Shown piece after piece: positions 57,406 to 64,000 of a stretch of 64,000 bases of DNA (positions are counted from its first letter, which is position 1; each line of letters opens with the position of its first letter). The notes below the pieces were generated by a model. It saw only the letters and a list, made by a program, of their open reading frames with translations. It was not told the origin of the DNA and searched no databases. The stretch comes from Arthrobacter woluwensis (lineage in GTDB: Bacteria > Actinomycetota > Actinomycetes > Actinomycetales > Micrococcaceae): assembly GCF_030816155.1 (NCBI RefSeq), contig NZ_JAUSXR010000001.1, positions 496,001-560,000 of the forward strand, given 5' to 3'. The translations under genes and the position numbers were made by a program.

Positions 57406-58521
57406 TCAACGGTGGCTCTTGAAGGCTCGGGAAAGTCTTTGCAATCGTGCGGTGAGCACCTTATTTGTTTGCGCTCCCGCTCTGCTGTTCGATGCGATTG
57501 CCACGTCTGATTTCGGCCAGATCAATCGGAACAGGACTTTCGCTCTGGAGCCCCGGGGTACCAACCGGAGTGCCAGCAGATAAGCTCTTGCCTGGTTTTT
57601 TTCTTCGCGCCACCGCCAGTTCAAGGGCGGTTTGCCGCTGCTTCCGTGGAAATCCTCAGGAAATGCGGAACGAAGGGTGTCCTCCAAGGCGGCATCGGCC
57701 TTGAGCCGCACGGTGAATTCGAGTGCGTCCCGCCCGCCGCCTTTGAGGATCATAGCGGCCTGTTTCCTGCGCTCCTGGTTGGGAGGGACACCGATTTCCG
57801 GCCGGGTCAGGTTGAGCGCTTCGATGACTGTATGAGCGGGCGTCGACGGAACGGTGACGTCGACCGACGCGAACTCCATGTGCATCGTCCGGGCAGCCAG
57901 CTCTGCGAATGCCTCTTCCTCCGGCAAGGAAACGCCCGGGAAGTGGTGGTGGATATCGAGCTCGCAGCCCCAGCTGTCGGGCTTGAGAGTGATGGAGTGG
58001 TCGATGGGAATACCACTCCAGACGTCTGGAACCGGAAGCCAGCCCCACGATGTCAGTGAATGGACGAGGTCCTCGGAGCGGTGGGGATCGACCCAGACAT
58101 CGACATCCCCTGAGTGTTCCCGCTCACGAAGGCCCTGGACATGAAGAATAGGTCCCTTGATGAAGATCAAGGGAATGCCCTGATCACGGGCCACGCTGCC
58201 GACCAGGGCATAGACCATCTCATGAAGGGGAGAGGAAAGCCGCGGGGGAGACACGTTCCTGGTCCGCGCCGGATGGTGTTCCACATGTGAGGCGATCCCG
58301 AAAGCCTCGAACTCACGCACCAACTCCACGTCGGCCGAATCCAGATCGTCTTCGGAAACGGGTCCGTCAACGAGCCGAAGCCACAACGCAGCCGTCGGGC
58401 CAGAGAGTCCAATAGGCTCGGTGGGCTTTGTCGCCAGAACCATGATCTCCGCTTCTGAACTGTTCTGGGGCCATCCACGGAGGTCGAGAACGCCATAGGC
58501 GACGGCAACCCAGTCGGTCAT
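57406..58521 (-). CDS. PqqD-like domain fused to a nucleotidyltransferase (NTP_transf_5 type)
   Basis: 371 residues from ATG 58521, with AAAGGA before it. Residues about 1-85 look like a degenerate PqqD: LSGPTAALWLRLVDGPVSED then VELVREFEAFGIAS. The rest matches the NTP_transf_5 nucleotidyltransferase family: IPLIFIKGPILHVQGLR, HSGDVDVWVDPHRSEDLVHS and ELDIHHHFPGVSL, with the metal-binding aspartates in DVDVWVD. The reaction and substrate are unknown; the family accompanies HPr-kinase-like genes in peptide and polysaccharide clusters. It lies in the polysaccharide operon between the priming transferase and Ugd. Confidence 0.75.
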   Translation of the reverse strand: MTDWVAVAYGVLDLRGWPQNSSEAEIMVLATKPTEPIGLSGPTAALWLRLVDGPVSEDDLDSADVELVREFEAFGIASHVEHHPARTRNVSPPRLSSPLHEMVYALVGSVARDQGIPLIFIKGPILHVQGLREREHSGDVDVWVDPHRSEDLVHSLTSWGWLPVPDVWSGIPIDHSITLKPDSWGCELDIHHHFPGVSLPEEEAFAELAARTMHMEFASVDVTVPSTPAHTVIEALNLTRPEIGVPPNQERRKQAAMILKGGGRDALEFTVRLKADAALEDTLRSAFPEDFHGSSGKPPLNWRWREEKNQARAYLLALRLVPRGSRAKVLFRLIWPKSDVAIASNSRAGAQTNKVLTARLQRLSRAFKSHR

Positions 58522-58743
58522 TGATTCCTTTCGTGGTGGTATCACGAGACGAAGCGAGTCGGGAATGATGGATGATGCGAGGGAGTTGCTCAGCTTCACC
58601 GGTCAGCGTATCCGAAGGCATTTCATCGGATGAAGTTCCCGGTCGCCCGGAGTGTCAGGGCGGCCAGGAAGAATTCGAAGTACTTTCTCCGCATGCCCAG
58701 TCCCTGAACATCGACGGACGTGGCTTCCGGACGGACAGGCTGA

Positions 58744-60207
58744 TCAGTAGGCGCCATCCTTGGCGACGACCGCCTTCGCTGTACGGAAGAGGATCAGGAT
58801 GTCCTGGGCAAGCGACCAGTTCTCGACGTAATAGAGATCGAGGCGGATGGACTCCTCCAGAGAGAGGTCGTTCCGTCCGCTGACCTGCCACAGTCCGGTC
58901 ATGCCGGGTTTGACGAGAAGCCGCCGGTGGGAAGCACTGTCGTACATCTCCACTTCCCGGGCCACCTGCGGCCTGGGACCGACCAAGCTCATCGTTCCAT
59001 TGAAGACATTGAGGAGCTGTGGCAGTTCGTCGATCGAGTACCGGCGGATCCATGCTCCAAAACGAGTGACCCGAGGATCCCTCTTCATCTTGAAGAAGAT
59101 CATGCTGCCTCCCGTCTGTGCTTGGAGCTCATGGAAGAGGTCTTCCGCGTCAGTCCGCATGGAACGGAACTTGATCATCTTGAAGGGCTGGCCGCCTTTG
59201 CCGATACGCTCCTGATAGAAGAGGGCAGGGCCCGGGCTATCGAGTTTGACGATTGCCGCGATGATCAACATGGGAAGCGCGAGAACCGCGAGGATGCCCA
59301 ACGAACCGATGATGTCGAGCGATCGCTTGGCGAGCGCTTTCATCCCGTCAAGTTTCGGTGTCGTGACGTGAATGAGTGGCAGGCCGGCCACCGGTTGCAT
59401 GTGGATTCGGGGGCCGGAAACGTCGGTCAGGGCCGGGGCCATGATCATGGCTATGTCTCGGGCGGACAATGCCCAGCCGAGGTGGCGGAGGAAGACCGGG
59501 TCGAGCTCCGCGCCACTGGTGATGGCAACGGTATCCACCTCGGATCGTCCGATCGCTTCCAGAACGTTTTCGACGGTAGGAGACGTTCTGATCACCGGCA
59601 AAGATCCAGCGGTCAGGTCCGTGTCGGTCAGAATGCAGGCAACCGGCTTATATCCGGAAACGATATGCCGGTCCAGTTTTTCGTTGAGATGTTGCACGCT
59701 GTGGGCCGCCCCCAGCAGCAAGACCCGATGCAGGTTCAAGCCACGGAGGCGGGTGCGATGAAGTGCCTTACGGAAAGTCCATCGAGCGGTGATGAGGAAT
59801 GCGACACCCAGAGGCAGTGCGACCGCAACGTAACCACGTGCCGTATCAATTTTCAGGACGTAGGAGAAAACGGCGACCGCGCCGAAGAGCCAGAGAGACG
59901 CTGCAGTCACACGCCGGTACTCTTCGAGACCGGTGCCGATGACCTTAGGGTCCCGGGTGCCCGTGTACTCGAGGACGAGCCACCAGGCGGCGATGAGGAA
60001 CAACGACAGAGTCACGTAGGAAACATCGACTCCGCGGCCGTTGACCGCGATGCTGTCCTCGAATCCGAAGCGAAGCAAGTAGGCGCCCGCGACGGCAAGC
60101 ACGACACATAACATGTCCGTTACTCGCATACGGAGCGCATGCGAACGCAGCCACGTGGCAGAACTTATAGCGCGGAATTCGCTGGTGGTGGTCACCGAAG
60201 CAGTCAT
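58744..60207 (-). CDS. Undecaprenyl-phosphate sugar phosphotransferase (priming enzyme, WbaP/WcaJ-like)
   Basis: 487 residues from ATG 60207; no strong ribosome site is seen. Four or five N-terminal helices, a CoA-binding-like/Rossmann middle (VLLLGAAHSVQHLNEKLDRH), a further helix, then the catalytic bacterial sugar transferase domain: GPALFYQERIGKGGQPFKMI, KFRSMRTDAEDL, DELPQLLNVFNGTMSLVGPR and PGMTGLWQVSGRNDLSLEE. It places the first sugar phosphate on undecaprenyl phosphate. First gene of the minus-strand operon. Confidence 0.94.
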   Translation of the reverse strand: MTASVTTTSEFRAISSATWLRSHALRMRVTDMLCVVLAVAGAYLLRFGFEDSIAVNGRGVDVSYVTLSLFLIAAWWLVLEYTGTRDPKVIGTGLEEYRRVTAASLWLFGAVAVFSYVLKIDTARGYVAVALPLGVAFLITARWTFRKALHRTRLRGLNLHRVLLLGAAHSVQHLNEKLDRHIVSGYKPVACILTDTDLTAGSLPVIRTSPTVENVLEAIGRSEVDTVAITSGAELDPVFLRHLGWALSARDIAMIMAPALTDVSGPRIHMQPVAGLPLIHVTTPKLDGMKALAKRSLDIIGSLGILAVLALPMLIIAAIVKLDSPGPALFYQERIGKGGQPFKMIKFRSMRTDAEDLFHELQAQTGGSMIFFKMKRDPRVTRFGAWIRRYSIDELPQLLNVFNGTMSLVGPRPQVAREVEMYDSASHRRLLVKPGMTGLWQVSGRNDLSLEESIRLDLYYVENWSLAQDILILFRTAKAVVAKDGAY

Positions 60208-60591
60208 CGGGTGTCCGTCACTTCCGCAGACCAGGCGAACACGCGGCAGCGGTCGCAAGGCAGACCGGCCTTGTTCGGATGAGACACCTATTCATGATTT
60301 AAGCCCCCACAGCTTCCCCCTGAGTGCCTCACGGCAGACCCAATAATATGACGTATTCGAAGTGCGAGTTCTTGTGACTTGACACGTCCAGAACAATCCT
60401 AAATCCAGGTGGCCTGGGGCACAAATTGTTTCCAAAAGTCTCGAGAGGTCTTGCGGATACTATCGGGATCTTGTGCGGAAATTGAGTGGTTAATCGGTTT
60501 AGGCCCTCGTTACCCGTCCTCGGCCCGCCTTCGAGTGCCATTTGCCGGTGCGACGGCGACTGTCAGACGGCCCGCCTAAACTGGAGAGACC
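60208..60591. other. Divergent promoter region
   Basis: 384 bp between the polysaccharide operon (minus) and pcrA (plus). It is clearly AT-richer around 60290-60500 than the flanks and should hold both promoters. A TTGACA at 60379-60384 is followed by TAAATC only 15 bases later. No gene is seen. Confidence 0.55.
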
Positions 60592-63081
60592 ATGGACATG
60601 CTCTTCGATCCCTATGCCAGCACGCCCGCACCAGCTGCCCCTCGTGACGAGAACAGCGCAGGAGGGCGGATGAACGACGCCCCGGGAGGCGGCCTGGCTC
60701 CTCAGCAACGCGAGGGGTTCCGCGGCCCCTCCGCTGAGGCCCTGACCGAAGGCCTCAACCCGCAGCAGCACGCCGCCGTCGTGCATGCGGGCAGTCCCTT
60801 GCTGATCGTGGCGGGCGCCGGCTCCGGCAAGACGCGCGTGCTGACCCACCGGATCGCCTACCTTCTGGCGACGGGACGGGCCCACCATGGGGAGATCCTG
60901 GCCATCACGTTCACCAACAAGGCCGCCGCCGAGATGCGGGAACGCATCGAGAACCTGATCGGCCCGCGGGCCAAGAGCATGTGGATCTCCACGTTCCACT
61001 CGTCCTGCGTGCGCATCCTGCGGCGTGAGGCGGCCAATGTGGGGCTGAACTCGAATTTCTCCATTTATGACTCGGCGGATTCCCTGCGCCTGATCACTCT
61101 GGTGGCTAAGAATCTCGATCTGGATCCGAAACGATTCGCTCCCAAGGCGATCGCACACAAGATCTCAGCGCTCAAGAATGAGCTGATCGACGCCGAGGAA
61201 TTCTCTTCCACGGCGAGTGAGAACAACCCGATGGACCGGGCTGTCGCCGAGGTCTATCTCGGGTACACCCAGCGGCTGCGGCAGGCGAACGCGATGGACT
61301 TCGACGATCTGATCGCTCAGGTCGTCTACATGTTCCGGGCTTTCCCCGCACTTGCCGAGTCCTACCGGCGGCGTTTCCGCCACGTCCTGGTCGACGAGTA
61401 CCAGGACACCAACCACGCCCAGTACGCCCTGGTGAAGGAGATCGTCGGCACTGGCGACGGCGGACCCGTCCCCCCGAGCGAACTCACCGTGGTGGGCGAC
61501 TCGGATCAGTCGATCTACGCCTTCCGAGGCGCCGACATCCGCAACATCGTGGAGTTCGAAAAGGACTACCCGGACGCCGAGGTCATCAAGCTGGAGCAGA
61601 ATTACCGTTCCACCCAGAACATCCTCACCGCCGCCAATGCGGTGATCTCCCGCAATCCGGACCGTCAGGAGAAGCGTCTCTGGACCGCGTCCGGGGACGG
61701 TCCCAAGATCATCGGCTATGTCGGTGAGAACGAGCATGAGGAAGCGGCGTTCATCGCCCGCGAAATCGACCGGCTCCAGGACGCCGAGGGGCTCCGACCC
61801 GGCGACGTCGCGGTGTTTTACCGCACGAACGCGCAGTCCCGCTCCCTCGAAGACGTCCTGGTCCGCATGGGCCTGCCGTACAAGGTGGTCGGCGGCACGC
61901 GCTTCTACGAGCGCAAGGAGATCAAGGACGCGCTCGCCTACCTGCGTGTCCTGGTGAACCCGGACGACGACGTCAACCTCCGCCGCGTGCTCAACGAGCC
62001 GAAGCGCGGCATCGGTGACCGTGCGGAGGCCGCCGTGGCATCTCTCGCCGAAAGGGAGCGCATCTCGTTCATGGCCGCGGCGCGGCGCGCGGACGAGGCC
62101 CCCGCCATGGCGACCCGCTCCCTCAACGCCGTGCTCGGCTTCGTGAAGCTGATGGACGACCTGGCGGAGGTCGCATCCGGATCCGGCGCGGTGGCCGCGC
62201 TGGAGGCCGTGCTCGAGCAGACCGGATACCTGGCCGCGCTGCGGCTGAGCACGGACCCCCAGGACGAGTCCCGAGTGGAGAACCTGGCGGAACTCGTGGC
62301 CGTCATCCGCGAGTTCCAGAATGAGAATCCGGAGGGCACGCTCGGGGACTTCCTGGAGCAGGTGTCACTCGTGGCCGACGCGGACCAGATCCCGGACACG
62401 CCCGGTGACGTCGACGAGGCCGTCGCGGAAGCCCGGCGGCTCGGTGTGGTGACGCTCATGACCCTGCACACCGCCAAGGGTCTAGAGTTCCCTGTGGTGT
62501 TCCTGACCGGCATGGAGCACGGCATCTTCCCGCATGCCCGCTCCGCGACGGATCCGAAGGAACTCGCTGAGGAGCGGCGTCTGGCATATGTGGGGCTCAC
62601 GCGCGCCCGGCAGCGCCTGTACGTGACGCGCTCCGAGGTGCGCAGCCTGTGGGGCCAGAGCCAGTACAACCCTGCGAGTCAGTTTCTCGACGAGATCCCC
62701 GGCGAGTTGATCCAGTGGGAGCGCGAGGGGACTGCCCGGCCCGTCAACCCGGGGTGGGCGAACGACGGCATCGGCAGCAGCCGCTACGGCGGCTCGTATT
62801 GGGGTGCGGGTGCCTCGCGCAACGCCAGGGGCGCAGCGGCCAGCAGCACCGCCGGCTTCGACGCCGATGTCCCCGCATCCGTGGTGCGGGGACGGGTCCA
62901 GCCGCAGAAGGAAGTCATCAGCGTCTCGCCCGGGGACCGCGTGAACCACAACGCTTTCGGTGAAGGCGTGGTGCTGAGTGTGGAAGGGGCAGGCGACAAG
63001 AGCGTGGCCAAGGTCCGTTTCCCGGTGGGGGAGAAGCGGCTCCTGCTGCGGTATGCGCCGGTGACGAAGGTGGAAGGCTGA
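60592..63081 (+). CDS. pcrA: ATP-dependent DNA helicase PcrA/UvrD (SF1A)
   Basis: 829 residues from ATG 60592 (ATG 60598 is possible). About 55 N-terminal residues precede the Q motif and Walker A AGAGSGKT (74-81). Further motifs: FTNKAAAEMRERI (Ia), VDEYQDTNHAQY (II), VGDSDQSIYAFRGA (III), LEQNYRST (IV), TLHTAKGLEFPVVFL (V) and AYVGLTRARQRLYV (VI). The end has the Tudor-like segment GDRVNHNAFGEGVVLSVEG that contacts RNA polymerase in PcrA. It acts in nucleotide-excision repair and removal of stalled complexes. Confidence 0.96.
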   Translation: MDMLFDPYASTPAPAAPRDENSAGGRMNDAPGGGLAPQQREGFRGPSAEALTEGLNPQQHAAVVHAGSPLLIVAGAGSGKTRVLTHRIAYLLATGRAHHGEILAITFTNKAAAEMRERIENLIGPRAKSMWISTFHSSCVRILRREAANVGLNSNFSIYDSADSLRLITLVAKNLDLDPKRFAPKAIAHKISALKNELIDAEEFSSTASENNPMDRAVAEVYLGYTQRLRQANAMDFDDLIAQVVYMFRAFPALAESYRRRFRHVLVDEYQDTNHAQYALVKEIVGTGDGGPVPPSELTVVGDSDQSIYAFRGADIRNIVEFEKDYPDAEVIKLEQNYRSTQNILTAANAVISRNPDRQEKRLWTASGDGPKIIGYVGENEHEEAAFIAREIDRLQDAEGLRPGDVAVFYRTNAQSRSLEDVLVRMGLPYKVVGGTRFYERKEIKDALAYLRVLVNPDDDVNLRRVLNEPKRGIGDRAEAAVASLAERERISFMAAARRADEAPAMATRSLNAVLGFVKLMDDLAEVASGSGAVAALEAVLEQTGYLAALRLSTDPQDESRVENLAELVAVIREFQNENPEGTLGDFLEQVSLVADADQIPDTPGDVDEAVAEARRLGVVTLMTLHTAKGLEFPVVFLTGMEHGIFPHARSATDPKELAEERRLAYVGLTRARQRLYVTRSEVRSLWGQSQYNPASQFLDEIPGELIQWEREGTARPVNPGWANDGIGSSRYGGSYWGAGASRNARGAAASSTAGFDADVPASVVRGRVQPQKEVISVSPGDRVNHNAFGEGVVLSVEGAGDKSVAKVRFPVGEKRLLLRYAPVTKVEG

Positions 63082-63318
63082 GGCCTGGACAACGGGCTCG
63101 GCAGGGGCTGCGCAAGGCCTCGTGGCGCCATAACAAAACCGGTGCGAGTTCTACAAATCATAGAAATGTGGCCTTGGTCACGAAACCGGTAGTCTGGGAG
63201 CGGCGCAGCCCCGCACAGGGCTAAAGTTCCCAGTGGAGCACCTCCTGCGGAACGGTCGCAATAACCCGTAACGGGGAGGCGCCTGCACACCTACCTCGAC
63301 GTAGAAGGACACCGAACC

Positions 63319-64000
63319 GTGGACCTGTTTGAATACCAGGCTCGCGACATGTTTGAGGCGCACGGCGTTCCCGTGCTCGCTGGCATCGTCGCGACCACCC
63401 CTGAAGAAGCCAAGGCCGCAGCTGAGAAGATCGGCGGCGTCACCGTCGTCAAGGCACAGGTCAAGATCGGCGGCCGCGGCAAGGCCGGCGGTGTGAAGGT
63501 GGCCAAGACCGCAGATGAGGCGTTCGAGTACGCCGACAACATCCTGGGCATGGACATCAAGGGCCACACGGTCAAGAAGGTCATGATCGCCCAGGGCGCC
63601 GACATCGCCGAGGAGTTCTACTTCTCCGTGCTGCTGGACCGCGCCAACCGCAACTACCTCGCCATGTGCTCCGTCGAGGGTGGCATGGAGATCGAGCAGC
63701 TCGCCGTCGAGCGCCCCGAAGCTCTGGCCAAGGTCGCTGTCGACCCGGCCGTCGGCATCGACCAGGCCAAGGCTGACGAGATCGTCGCCGCCGCAGGTTT
63801 CGCCGAGGACCTCCGCGAGAAGGTCGCCGCCGTCCTCATCAAGCTGTGGGACGTCTTCAAGGGTGAGGACGCCACGCTGGTCGAGGTCAACCCGCTCGTC
63901 CGCACCGGCGCAGGTGACATCCTCGCCCTGGACGGCAAGGTCTCGCTCGACGAGAACGCCGGCTTCCGCCACCCAGGTCACGAGGACCTCGAGGACAAGG
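63319..64000 (+). CDS. sucC: Succinyl-CoA synthetase (ADP-forming) beta subunit, partial
   Basis: Starts at GTG 63319 with GAAGGAC upstream and runs off the right edge; 227 codons are visible of about 390. The ATP-grasp start [20 protein letters not shown], then [20 protein letters not shown] and [20 protein letters not shown], are diagnostic. It joins the alpha subunit SucD (expected just beyond the window) to convert succinyl-CoA and ADP to succinate and ATP in the TCA cycle. The 237-bp gap from pcrA should contain its promoter. Confidence 0.97.
   Translation, partial: MDLFEYQARDMFEAHGVPVLAGIVATTPEEAKAAAEKIGGVTVVKAQVKIGGRGKAGGVKVAKTADEAFEYADNILGMDIKGHTVKKVMIAQGADIAEEFYFSVLLDRANRNYLAMCSVEGGMEIEQLAVERPEALAKVAVDPAVGIDQAKADEIVAAAGFAEDLREKVAAVLIKLWDVFKGEDATLVEVNPLVRTGAGDILALDGKVSLDENAGFRHPGHEDLEDK

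Noticed and set aside
60379..60405. TTGACA ... TAAATC as a pcrA promoter
   Set aside because: The spacer is only 15 bases and it lies about 190 bp from the start, so it is not called as a feature.

Overview
The window is high-GC actinobacterial chromosome, most like Arthrobacter or a relative in the Micrococcaceae. The evidence is the many GTG/TTG starts, a stand-alone GroEL2-type chaperonin, a DtxR/IdeR-type iron regulator with a matching iron box, c-di-AMP riboswitches in front of cell-wall hydrolases, a WXG100 protein, and DUF3263/DUF3027 proteins. There is no rRNA, CRISPR array, phage or intact insertion sequence. One tRNA-Arg(CCT) is present.

Layout. 1-2172: a DHA2-type drug exporter (running off the left edge) and its divergent TetR regulator share a palindromic operator. 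2276-7981: a tandem glycine riboswitch precedes gcvP-gcvT-sdaA, a route from glycine through serine to pyruvate, with no gcvH. 8187-13394: a FemAB-type peptidoglycan-bridge transferase, a ThrE-like exporter, a siderophore-interacting protein with an iron box, uracil-DNA glycosylase and DUF3263. 13435-22769: a LytR_C protein, groEL with CIRCE, an RNase HI/NTF2 fusion, WXG100, a two-component system, a cold-shock protein, DUF3027 and serC. 23027-28573: the DtxR regulator, two hydrolases (M23 and NlpC/P60) each behind its own c-di-AMP riboswitch, an HNH protein and a MoeA-like protein. 28604-39717: aquaporin, ABC exporter, a compact copper-amine-oxidase-like exported protein, a large secreted protein, Nudix, tRNA-Arg, an inositol-monophosphatase-like enzyme, a Tat-exported protein and a MauE/thioredoxin fusion. 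39777-60207: cell-surface polymer region. 60592-64000: PcrA/UvrD helicase and the start of sucC.

The surface-polymer region holds an LCP ligase, VanZ-like protein, low-molecular-weight tyrosine phosphatase, Wzz/BY-kinase, AraC-like regulator, a Tat-exported small protein, an HPr-kinase-like/PqqD protein, signal peptidase I, a Wzy-like polymerase and then a tightly overlapping minus-strand operon. That operon encodes a priming sugar-phosphate transferase, PqqD-like/nucleotidyltransferase, UDP-glucose dehydrogenase, five glycosyltransferases and a flippase. Together these could make, export, anchor and regulate a uronic-acid-containing exopolysaccharide. The PqqD-tagged kinase and PqqD-tagged nucleotidyltransferase at its two ends are the most unusual part and hint at a peptide- or protein-modification branch.

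Three conserved genes (groEL, serC and an LCP gene) are each broken by one extra base, and the three sites share nearly the same phase modulo 1,000. This points to consensus-sequence artefacts rather than true pseudogenes, but that cannot be settled from the sequence alone.
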